Source: Phycisphaerales bacterium UBA5793 (GTDB lineage: Bacteria; Planctomycetota; Phycisphaerae; Phycisphaerales; UBA5793). Taken from it: a stretch of 45,264 nucleotides of DNA. The stretch covers positions 1-45,264 of the forward strand of contig DIDT01000004.1 in the NCBI GenBank assembly GCA_002418285.1, written 5' to 3'. Below the pieces are notes generated by a model that had not been told where the DNA came from, made no database searches, and saw only the letters and a list, made by a program, of their open reading frames with translations. Below are positions 34,701 to 41,213 of this stretch, one piece after another (positions within the stretch are counted from its first letter, which is position 1; each line of letters starts with the position of its first letter). The position numbers were made by a program, and so were the translations under genes.

Positions 34701-34868
34701 GGGCTCTTTATCGAACGGATGGAGCAGAACGAAGACATCTTCGCGAGATTCATGTCCGACAAAGACTTTCAGAATCTCGTGGAAGAGACGATGCGGAGGG
34801 ATGTCTACGCGCAGGTCCGCGCCGAAGCGGACGCGATCGATCCTGCGGATACGGAGGTTTCGTCGTGA
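31776..34868 (+). CDS. hsdR: Type I restriction endonuclease subunit HsdR
   Basis: HsdR translocates DNA with ATP and cuts far from the recognition site. The 1030-residue product has the N-terminal nuclease core (D145 in SIDVLIAVNG, E159-L-K161), Walker A near 312 (HSAGSGKS), DEAH near 418 (VIVDEAHSSQSG), FTATPKYKT, and motif VI-type QTLSRLNRIHPGK, followed by the helical C-terminal domain. ATG 31776 is chosen because AGGGGA lies 8 bases upstream; a TTG at 31749 is in frame but lacks this. All catalytic residues are intact, so the system should be active. The stop overlaps the XRE start (GTGA). Confidence 0.94.
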   Translation: MPADHTERAFESAIEDHLLSHGYGKGDDRDYDPASVPEGYDRETACFPGVFIQFVRESQPDKWTALEKLHGSSTAEVVLNELIKNIDSRGCLEIIRHGFKCYGKQIDSAFFRPSHGLNPETQRLYDLNRLTITRQVRFSTSNEQSIDVLIAVNGLPVLTAELKNPMTGQTVEHAKRQYMFDRDPRELLFQFRKRALVHFAVDPDLAFMTTQLKGKETDFLPFNRGNNHGAGNPDNPGGHKTAYLWEEVWRRDSILDIVGQFLHLQSTERRIAGKRIRKERMIFPRYHQLDAVRSMTAHARTKGAGHNYLVQHSAGSGKSNSIGWLAHRLSSLHNSEDQKVFHSVIVVTDRVVLDQQLQETVYQFEHKHGVVEKIDENSTQLAEALQKGVPIIITTLQKFPFVTDKIGDMPERRYAVIVDEAHSSQSGETASELRGVLAGQRIRDEARQEAEEQGLPDHEEEIIKSMKKRGQQPNLSFFAFTATPKYKTLEMFGVPGSDGKPHPFHLYSMRQAIEEGFILDVLKSYTTYKTYFGLIKAAEDDPHVEKRKAAKALARFMTLHPHNIEQKTEVMVEHFCNSTRHRIGGKAKAMVVTASRLAAVRYKQAFDRYIHEKGYPIKTLVAFSGTVVDDLNSDLTYTEGGMNEGISGKNLPEEFATEEYQLLLVAEKFQTGFDQPLLHTMYVDKKLEGVHAVQTLSRLNRIHPGKEDTFVLDFVNDRDDILKAFQPYYEATAVGDQADPHQLYTLQSELSASGVFTDDEVEGFCAIFFKPKVSQTPGDHAKMNAMLDPAVSRFGALRNEVRDVLPEDEWEQAREEAQEEFRAKLHAFRSLYSFLSQVIPYQDSDLEKLYTFARFLIAKLPRRNTGPQYHFDDEVTLKFYRLQKISEGVIQLQQSGAGEVKGPTALGTGLPHEESIELSRLIDLLNERFGTDFKPADQLFLDSVREEALADESIREAALANTLDNFKFVFSKALEGLFIERMEQNEDIFARFMSDKDFQNLVEETMRRDVYAQVRAEADAIDPADTEVSS

Positions 34869-35236
34869 CGGCACCTTCAAAGAAATCGTTCGGGGCGATG
34901 ATCCGCCGCCGCAGGCTTGACAAGAAGCTGAGCTTGAGGAAGTTCGCGGACATGGTTGGAGTCAGTCCAACGTACCTGTCTCAAATCGAGCAGGGCAAGG
35001 TTGAGCGCCCCCCCACCGCTGAGCGTATTCGCGTGATGGCCGAGTTGTTGGATGAGAACCCGGACCAGTGGATTGCTCTGGCAGGTCGACTTCCTGACGA
35101 CCTGACAGAGATCATCAAGAAGGAGCCGGAGATGATGCCCGCGCTGCTTCGAGCCGCGCGCAGATTGTCTCCGGAGGAACTCAAGCGGGTGACCGAAGAC
35201 CTGGAAAAGAAGGCGAAGCGAAAGGCGGACCAATGA
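34865..35236 (+). CDS. XRE-family transcription regulator
   Basis: The 123-residue protein has an HTH_3 domain at residues 9-65 (SLRKFADMVGVSPTYLSQIEQGKVERPP) and a basic C-terminal helix. It overlaps hsdR and the ImmA/IrrE gene by four bases each. XRE plus ImmA/IrrE pairs control ICEBs1-like elements and several toxin systems: the peptidase cleaves the repressor. Here the pair probably represses the restriction operon, perhaps through the dyad at 24433-24465, and releases it on a signal. Confidence 0.9.
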   Translation: MTAPSKKSFGAMIRRRRLDKKLSLRKFADMVGVSPTYLSQIEQGKVERPPTAERIRVMAELLDENPDQWIALAGRLPDDLTEIIKKEPEMMPALLRAARRLSPEELKRVTEDLEKKAKRKADQ

Positions 35237-35946
35237 GCCGACACGGCCGACTTCAACGAGAGCGCGTTCCGTTTCTCTCTGACAGGGTCATCGAAGAACA
35301 TGCCGATCTCCTCCTGGCCGAGTGGGCAAACACTGAAGCGCCGGTCTCGGTTCCCGTCCCGCTCGACGACATCGTCGAGCTGCACCTGGGACTGACCTAC
35401 GAAGTTGACGACCTGAGGTCGATGTTTGGACGCCCCGACGTCCTGGGTGCGATCTGGTTCGATTGCAATCTCATTCGAATTGACGCGACACTTGATCCGA
35501 GCACAAATCCGGCCATGCTCGGACGATACAACTTCACACTCGCCCACGAGATCGGGCATTGGCGCCTCCACCGGGAACACCTGCGTCAGGATCCCGATTC
35601 CGCTCGGCTGTTCGAAGCAAATGCCGAACCTGCATTCGTTTGCCGCTCAAGTCTGAAGCCTCGCGAGGAATGGCAGGCCGACCACTTTGCGGGATGTGTA
35701 TTGATGCCGCGAACGCTCCTCATGCAAGAATGGGTGAAATGGAGAGGCTCTCCCGATCCAGTAGCGAGTGAGGATCTGCTCAATTCAAGCTCTGAAGACG
35801 ATCGGGAACTGGCGGAGAACCGCGTCCTCGAAGACCTGTGCAGACCGTTGGCGCGCGAATTCCACGTCTCGGCACAGGCCATGCGAATCCGACTTCAATC
35901 GATCGGTTTGTTTGTTTCTCGAATCGAACCAACGCTGTTCTCGTAA
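35233..35946 (+). CDS. ImmA/IrrE-family metallopeptidase
   Basis: The 237-residue product has the zinc motif H105-E106-x-x-H109 (LAHEIGHW) and the downstream EEWQADHFAGCVLMP helix with the third ligand, both diagnostic. It is ATGA-coupled to the XRE gene and should cleave that regulator. It is the last gene of the restriction operon. After its stop come GGCGCC and T7 (35951-35966), which might end transcription although no true hairpin forms. Confidence 0.9.
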   Translation: MSRHGRLQRERVPFLSDRVIEEHADLLLAEWANTEAPVSVPVPLDDIVELHLGLTYEVDDLRSMFGRPDVLGAIWFDCNLIRIDATLDPSTNPAMLGRYNFTLAHEIGHWRLHREHLRQDPDSARLFEANAEPAFVCRSSLKPREEWQADHFAGCVLMPRTLLMQEWVKWRGSPDPVASEDLLNSSSEDDRELAENRVLEDLCRPLAREFHVSAQAMRIRLQSIGLFVSRIEPTLFS

Positions 35947-36019
35947 CAGCAGGCGCCTCTTTTTTTGTCGAAGTTGTTTACTGTTCAGTGATCCGTTGAC
36001 TCGTGATTTGGAGAATCTC

Positions 36020-37204
36020 ATGGCTGTATTCAACTTGAAGAAGACACTCAAGCAGATCGACCCCGACGTGCGGCAAGTCTTGTTCTCGCGCTATCCCGAG
36101 CTGGCAGCGCTTGACTGGCTGCAACTGAAGCAAAAGCGGAAAGTCGATCCGCTCTTCGACGCGCTGTTGGAACTCCCGAACGAACAGAAGCGCGACATTC
36201 AGCTTCTGCTCCGCACGTTCCTCAGTCTTAAGGAAGACTGTCATCTCAAGGTGCTGCTCGAAGAACTAAAGGACCACAATCCGGAACTCGTCCATGAGTG
36301 GGCGAAGAACACGACGAAGCTCGACAAGGTCATCTGGACGTATCTCAATGCGAGGGCTGCGTTTCAGGAAGCGGTAATCTTCGTTCGCGCGGACGATCTC
36401 ACGAAGTCGATGTATTGGCGCAAGTGGCAAGGTGTGGACTGCGGTCAGTTCAGCGCCAGCAAGCCTCGAATCGACGCCCTCAGACAGTCGCTCATCGATC
36501 ACCACAGCGGCGAGTTTCGCGGAGATGTGTGCGAGATTCACCCGTACACGCGGAGGAACGGCGCCGAATACCTGTTCGCGTACCTGCCAAACTGGCCGGA
36601 GAACTTCATGGTGTTCAACCGTGAAGGCGAACTGGAGGCCCTTGACCTTCCCACGGCCTTCAGCATCCTCTACGTGTTCACACCGAAGTCCGGCTCGCTC
36701 GAAATCATCGCCTCAGGTGGCCAGTCGGCTCAGCTCGAGCTTCGCCGCCGGTTCTATCAGGCGATGACCCAGACTGAAGTCGAGGACCTCGACCCGGAAC
36801 GTCCGACCTACTCGCTCGACCACGTGCTCGAAGAGGGATTCGACTTCACGGGTCAGGATTCAGCCAAGGTCGAGCGCGTCGAGGTGTCGCGACTGCTCGT
36901 CTATCCGCGCGTGGAAGGCTTCAACATCGAGGGACTCCAGTTGCGAATCCGCAAGGGAACGACATGGGACAAGATCATCGAGAAGCTCGACCAGATGCTC
37001 ACTGCGATTGATCTCACGCGCGCCCAGCTCACCATCGAGGAAATCTGGATTCGAGTCCAGTGCGCCAACAACGGGCAGAAGCGGCCGCGCATGATCAACC
37101 TCAAAGTCACGCCGCGGGCGTGCAATCTCAAGAGCATCGATGATGATGACCTCCAGGAGATCGGGCTGAACTGTCTGGAGGCATGGAAGATTAGCCATGA
37201 CTAA
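36020..37204 (+). CDS. Unknown protein, first of a coupled pair
   Basis: The 394-residue product (ATG 36020, GGAGA about 8 bases upstream) is helical in its first 120 residues and mixed thereafter, with no recognised motif or membrane segment. Residues about 175-215 contain CEIHPYTRRNGAEYLFAYLP and NFMVFNREGEL, and the C-terminal part has several basic and beta segments. It overlaps the next gene by 8 bases. It lies between the restriction operon and the replication genes and could belong to either. I cannot assign a function. Confidence 0.8.
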   Translation: MAVFNLKKTLKQIDPDVRQVLFSRYPELAALDWLQLKQKRKVDPLFDALLELPNEQKRDIQLLLRTFLSLKEDCHLKVLLEELKDHNPELVHEWAKNTTKLDKVIWTYLNARAAFQEAVIFVRADDLTKSMYWRKWQGVDCGQFSASKPRIDALRQSLIDHHSGEFRGDVCEIHPYTRRNGAEYLFAYLPNWPENFMVFNREGELEALDLPTAFSILYVFTPKSGSLEIIASGGQSAQLELRRRFYQAMTQTEVEDLDPERPTYSLDHVLEEGFDFTGQDSAKVERVEVSRLLVYPRVEGFNIEGLQLRIRKGTTWDKIIEKLDQMLTAIDLTRAQLTIEEIWIRVQCANNGQKRPRMINLKVTPRACNLKSIDDDDLQEIGLNCLEAWKISHD

Positions 37205-38399
37205 CGCACTCGATATCCTCTGGGCGACCCTCGAAGCAGTGGAGCCGGTGCTCACGCCAGACGCGTGGCGCCGCCTCCCGACTGAGTCTCGCTCGGTTCT
37301 CGCGGCCTCAAAGCTCTTCGTGCCGGGCCCGCCGGCGCATCGGATCCGATGCCCGGCGTGCGTCACGCCCCACATGGCGCCGATCATCGCTCGCCCCGGT
37401 CCGGCCGGTTCAACGAGACTCTTCGTCAAGTGCCCGCGCGAGGCACGCGTGCCCATCACGGAGGCGCATCGGCAGACCTGGCGGGGGAACGCCCGCAGCG
37501 TGGCGCAATCAATCGCGGCATCATTGAACCTCATGGGCGGCATCAGAGCCAGACGGAGTGATCGGGTCATCGACTGCGGGAATCTGGAGTCGCATGGGCA
37601 ACGCGTCAGTGTGTATTTCGCCCGTGCACTGTGCCGCCGAGACGGCCACAGGTACGCGCAGGCGATACCTCGATCACCCCTGCCGTCCGTGGTGTTCGTG
37701 CCAAGCGAGATTCCGCCCGACGACATCTGGCTCGAGCCAAAACCGCTCGTACTCGCACTGTCTGGCAACTGTGAATTGTCGGATGAAGCACTCGTCGTGA
37801 ATGGTCGAATCGTCGAACAGTCGCTTGCTCAGCGCGTCGACGTCCGGCGCGACCCGCAGTATCTGTTCCGCCGCGCGGGCGACTACTGGGACGTGTCGTT
37901 CAACGGCAGCGGCGTCATCCACATCGATCACTCAGTCGGCATGACGTACCTGGCACTCCTGCTTGCCGCTCCCTACCGCGACGTTGCGGCCCTAGACCTA
38001 CTCGTCGCAAGGGCAGGAGTGCATCCTGACACGATCTGGGGTGGCGCTGGCGAGATCGCAGACGAGGAGTTTCTTCGACAAATCAGAGTGCGATATTCAG
38101 ATCTTCAGACTCGAAAAGACGAGGCGACAAAGCACCATGATTTGGGCACACTGCACCGAGTCCAACAGGAAATGGATCAACTTGCTGCGGAATTGGGGCG
38201 GCGCATGGATCGGCGCGGTAAGCCTCGCAAGCAAACCGATGCGGAGACGGTGCGCAAGGCCGTTTCCAATGCCGTATCCCGCGCGATCGACGGGTTCAAA
38301 GACCACCTGCCAGCACTGAGATTGCATCTGACGGGTGCGATCAAGTCGGGAACGGTCTTCACATACCTGCCTGAGAAGGAACTCGACTGGTCATTGTGA
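37197..38399 (+). CDS. Unknown protein with possible winged-helix C-terminus
   Basis: The 400-residue product overlaps the previous gene by 8 bases and is surely its partner. It has one CPAC pair near residue 51 but no full zinc ribbon. Its C-terminal segment (about residues 345-400: ETVRKAVSNAVSRAIDGF...LRLHLTGAIKSGTVFTYLPE) resembles a recurrent module with an R-K-x-V-x-x-x-I...H-L...G-x-x-x-x-Y-x-P pattern found at the ends of regulators and signalling proteins, possibly a winged helix. The function is unknown. Confidence 0.8.
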   Translation: MTNALDILWATLEAVEPVLTPDAWRRLPTESRSVLAASKLFVPGPPAHRIRCPACVTPHMAPIIARPGPAGSTRLFVKCPREARVPITEAHRQTWRGNARSVAQSIAASLNLMGGIRARRSDRVIDCGNLESHGQRVSVYFARALCRRDGHRYAQAIPRSPLPSVVFVPSEIPPDDIWLEPKPLVLALSGNCELSDEALVVNGRIVEQSLAQRVDVRRDPQYLFRRAGDYWDVSFNGSGVIHIDHSVGMTYLALLLAAPYRDVAALDLLVARAGVHPDTIWGGAGEIADEEFLRQIRVRYSDLQTRKDEATKHHDLGTLHRVQQEMDQLAAELGRRMDRRGKPRKQTDAETVRKAVSNAVSRAIDGFKDHLPALRLHLTGAIKSGTVFTYLPEKELDWSL

Positions 38400-38419
38400 T
38401 TTCTTCTCCGCGGACTCAG

Positions 38420-38461
38420 TTGCTACACGGTTTGTAGCAATGCTACGTGGGTTGTGGCGCA
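38420..38461. repeat. Operator-like repeats before the sigma-like gene
   Basis: TTGCTAC and GTAGCAA (38420-38440) form a perfect seven-base dyad around a seven-base loop. A second 20-bp unit beginning GCTACGTGGG follows directly as an imperfect direct repeat of GCTACACGGT. The layout suggests a protein-binding site for the control of the genes from 38601 on. Confidence 0.45.
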
Positions 38462-38600
38462 CGGCGGGTAGCCGTGAGGTCATAACCCGGCGGTCACATC
38501 GCGAGTCTGTGTTCAACTGTGGCGAGCGCCGCCACGGCACAGCGATCCTTCGCGCACTGCTGGCCGACGCACCGGGATTCCCCTCCGGCGGGAAGGCCCA

Positions 38601-39200
38601 GTGCAATCTCGCCATGACGTCGTCAATCACCCATCCACTGCTGAACTCATCAAAGCCAAGGCCCGCCAGCTGTGCCGCCGCACGGACTTCGCGAAGTCGG
38701 ACCTCGACGAATGCGAGCAGGAGATGCGCATCTACGTGTGGGAGAAATCCCATCTCTTCGACCCCACCCGTGGCAGCGTCGAGGCGTTCGTCACCACCGC
38801 GCTGAAGAGCTGGATCGGCATGGAACTGCGCCGGCGCCACCGCCTGAAACGCTGGAACGGTCGTCCGACACTTTCAATCGAGAGATCGAGGGTCGAATGT
38901 GATGGCACTCCGACTCCGCTGCTGGAGGTGCTCGTCGTCTCCGACGGTCCACGGCACACCCTTCGGTCCCGGCCTACTCCACTTGACCTTCTGATCCTCC
39001 AGGAACGCGTCCGCCACGGGCTTGCGCAGCTGACACCCGAGGAGCGCGACCTCCTCCACCACGTCGCGGAGCACGGGGTGGCCAGGACTTCACGCGAATG
39101 GACAGCGCGGCTCGGCCGCCCCTTCTCGCGCCGCCAGGTCAGCAACGAAATGGCGCGAATTCGCCGCCGATTCGAAGATCCCCGACTGTCCGAACACTGA
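38601..39200 (+). CDS. Sigma-70-like factor of the element
   Basis: The 199-residue product (GTG start with GGGAAGG about 8 bases upstream) has a region-2-like segment (DLDECEQEMRIYVWEKSHLFDP, then VEAFVTTALKSWIGMELRRR, residues 34-80). It also has a C-terminal region-4-like HTH (LTPEERDLLHHVAEHGVARTSREWTARLGRPFSRRQVSNEMARI). The spacing matches ECF-type sigma factors. A sigma factor placed just ahead of phage-type replication genes may drive their late or induced expression. It could also act only as a DNA-binding regulator. Confidence 0.7.
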   Translation: MQSRHDVVNHPSTAELIKAKARQLCRRTDFAKSDLDECEQEMRIYVWEKSHLFDPTRGSVEAFVTTALKSWIGMELRRRHRLKRWNGRPTLSIERSRVECDGTPTPLLEVLVVSDGPRHTLRSRPTPLDLLILQERVRHGLAQLTPEERDLLHHVAEHGVARTSREWTARLGRPFSRRQVSNEMARIRRRFEDPRLSEH

Positions 39201-39214
39201 GCGCGCAACGCGCC

Positions 39215-39276
39215 AACGCACGGCATAGGTAACCCGTGGGCGGCCACGCGCAGTCGATTCTGCCGCGTGGTCGCCC
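39215..39276 (+). promoter_or_regulatory. 21-nt motif plus hairpin, copy B
   Basis: The motif at 39215-39235 matches copy A (20309-20329) in 20 of 21 positions. It is followed by a 13-base stem (GGGCGGCCACGCG at 39238-39250 with CGCGTGGTCGCCC at 39264-39276, one G-T wobble), extended by CAG/CTG. The stem sequence differs from copy A, so structure is kept while sequence varies. It ends 20 bases before the next ATG, just ahead of AGGAGG. Confidence 0.6.
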
Positions 39277-39295
39277 AGAACAGGAGGCAACGCCA

Positions 39296-39607
39296 ATGTC
39301 TGACACCGTGTTCCGATTCTCGTTCCGAGCCGGCATCGACCTGACCGAGGTCGAGGCCACGCTCCAATTGGCCATCGTCGCCGCGGAGGGGCTCTTCGGC
39401 GAAGCGCGCGTGCGCATGGAGGTCGCGTACCACGTCGACGCCCCGAGGTCCATGATTCTGATCGACGGGCGCACCGGCGCCGGTGACGCCGTCGTCCGCA
39501 TCTTCACCGCCTTCGTCACCCGCGAGTTCGGCGAGGATGCGTTCCACGTGCGCCGGACCTCTCAACCCATCGCATCCCAACCCGAACCGGCCGCCGCCGC
39601 TGGCTGA
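39296..39607 (+). CDS. Small unknown protein of the replication module
   Basis: The 103-residue product starts at an ATG with AGGAGG upstream, the strongest ribosome site in this part of the window, right after the copy-B hairpin. It is acidic with alternating strands and helices, has no recognised motif, and ends in a Pro/Ala tail. It begins the run leading to the Sak4-like gene, 23 bases ahead. Confidence 0.7.
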   Translation: MSDTVFRFSFRAGIDLTEVEATLQLAIVAAEGLFGEARVRMEVAYHVDAPRSMILIDGRTGAGDAVVRIFTAFVTREFGEDAFHVRRTSQPIASQPEPAAAAG

Positions 39608-39630
39608 AACCCCCAGGAGATCGAACCCCA

Positions 39631-40419
39631 ATGACCTCGCTCAAGACGATCCAGAAGGGCCGACACCAATTGCCACGACGTGTGCTGCTCTACGGAGTGC
39701 ACGGGGTGGGCAAGAGCACGTTCGGCGCCATGGCCGAGAAACCCATCTTCATCCAGACTGAGGAAGGCATCAACGACCTCGAAGTCGATCGATTCCCGTT
39801 GGCGACACGCTACGCCGACGTGCTCGCGTCACTGTCGGCGCTCTACTCAGAGCCGCACGAGTATCGCACCGTCGTGATCGATTCGCTCGACTGGCTCGAG
39901 CGGCTTATCTTCGCCGAGGTCTGCGCCGAGCGTGGCGTCGAGTCGATCGAAGACATCGGTTATGCGAAGGGTTACGTCTTCGCTTTGAGCCAGTGGCGCG
40001 AAGTCCTCGCAGGACTCGACGCGCTGCGATCCCAGCACGGAATGCAGGTCATCCTGATCGCGCACGCCCAGATCGAAAAGTTCAACAATCCGGAAACCGA
40101 TACCTACGACCGCTACGTCCCGCGCCTCCAGAAGCAGGCGTCGGCCCTGATCCAGGAGTGGTGCGACGAGGTCCTCTTCGCGACCTACCGCGTCCTGACC
40201 AAGACGACGAGCGAGGGGTTCGATCGCAAGCGCACGCAGGGCATCGGCACCGGTGAACGCATCATCCGCACCGCCGAGCGTCCGGCGCACGTCGCCAAGA
40301 ACCGTCTCAATCTCCCCGAAGAGTTCCCGCTCGACTACCGGCTCTACGCCGCGTTCGTGCGCGGCGAGAACCCGCTCGTTTCCACTGAACCCGCCACTAC
40401 CTCTGAACAAGGAAACTGA
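39631..40419 (+). CDS. Sak4-like phage RecA-fold ATPase
   Basis: The 262-residue protein has Walker A GVHGVGKST (residues 17-25), IFIQTEEG, a Walker B-like TVVIDSLDWLE near 90, and VILIAHAQIEKF near 145. These match the AAA_24/Sak4 family of phage single-strand-annealing or RecA-like proteins. Partners usually include a phage SSB and a helicase, exactly the genes that follow. It likely promotes recombination-dependent replication of the element. Confidence 0.85.
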   Translation: MTSLKTIQKGRHQLPRRVLLYGVHGVGKSTFGAMAEKPIFIQTEEGINDLEVDRFPLATRYADVLASLSALYSEPHEYRTVVIDSLDWLERLIFAEVCAERGVESIEDIGYAKGYVFALSQWREVLAGLDALRSQHGMQVILIAHAQIEKFNNPETDTYDRYVPRLQKQASALIQEWCDEVLFATYRVLTKTTSEGFDRKRTQGIGTGERIIRTAERPAHVAKNRLNLPEEFPLDYRLYAAFVRGENPLVSTEPATTSEQGN

Positions 40420-40425
40420 TCCACC

Positions 40426-40893
40426 ATGGCACATCTCAATGGATTTGACGCCAACGAAGTCGAACCGAACACCAACTTCGATCCCATCCCTGCGGGCAAG
40501 TACCTGGCGATCATCGTCGCCTCTGAGATCAAGCCCACCCGCAACGGCAAGGGCGAGTACCTTCAACTCGAACTCGACATCCTCGATGGCCCGCACAAGG
40601 GGCGCAAGATCTGGGATCGTCTCGTCATCAAGCATCCCAGCGAGCAGACGGTCAAGATCGCCCGCGCCACGCTGTCGTCGATCTGTCGCGCCGTCGGCGT
40701 GATGGCGCCACGCGATTCGGCCGAGCTGCACAACCTGCCACTCGTCGTGAGTGTCGGCCTCAAAAAGCGCGAGGACACCGGTGAACTCACAAACACCGTG
40801 AAGGGCTACGCGAAACGCGACTCCGGCGCCGCACCAGCCGGAACAACCACCGCCAATGCGCCCGGCAGCACCCCACCGTGGGGGAGGAAGTGA
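40426..40893 (+). CDS. DUF669 protein, probable phage SSB-like
   Basis: The 155-residue product has the DUF669 pattern: FDANEVEPNTNFDPIPAGKYLAIIV, NGKGEYLQLELDILDGPHKGRKIWDRLVI, and a disordered acidic-free Ala/Gly/Pro tail. DUF669 proteins sit next to Sak4-type ATPases in phages and are thought to bind single-stranded DNA. It starts 6 bases after the Sak4-like stop. Confidence 0.88.
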   Translation: MAHLNGFDANEVEPNTNFDPIPAGKYLAIIVASEIKPTRNGKGEYLQLELDILDGPHKGRKIWDRLVIKHPSEQTVKIARATLSSICRAVGVMAPRDSAELHNLPLVVSVGLKKREDTGELTNTVKGYAKRDSGAAPAGTTTANAPGSTPPWGRK

Positions 40894-41213
40894 TGCCCAG
40901 GTCCGCAGCCAGTTCGAACGGTGTGGCCGACGCGGCAGTGTTGCGCGAGGTCCGTGAGTCAGCGCGTGACACGGCCGCAGCGATCGGTTTGGATGATCAT
41001 AAAGCGCACCTTCCCGGCGTGCATGCTGAAGAACTGCAGACGCCGTGCCCGCAGTTCTGGAATGCGTGGAAGAAGCTCCAGAAGTCAGCAGGCCAGCGTG
41101 TGCCGGTCATCATCTTCCGCCGCCGCCGATCAAAGTGCATGATCTGTCTGGCTGCCGAAGATCTTCCGGCGCTGATGGCCAGCGTGCGCGCCGCCCAGGA
41201 GGCGATCGCTTGA
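40893..41213 (+). CDS. Small unknown protein between DUF669 and helicase
   Basis: The 106-residue product starts at 40893 (TGATG overlap with the DUF669 stop, GGGGAGGAAG upstream). Its C-terminal VPVIIFRRRRSKCMICLAAEDLPAL suggests a beta-strand with a basic patch like the end of small nuclease or resolvase folds, but no catalytic set is visible. It overlaps the helicase ATG by one base. Real by context; function unknown. Confidence 0.75.
   Translation: MPRSAASSNGVADAAVLREVRESARDTAAAIGLDDHKAHLPGVHAEELQTPCPQFWNAWKKLQKSAGQRVPVIIFRRRRSKCMICLAAEDLPALMASVRAAQEAIA

Noticed and set aside
38463..38534. tRNA-like region with GGCGG...CCGCC ends and a CAT triplet
   Set aside because: The CAT lies only about 19 bases from the 5' end, so there is no room for a D arm, and the T arm does not pair.
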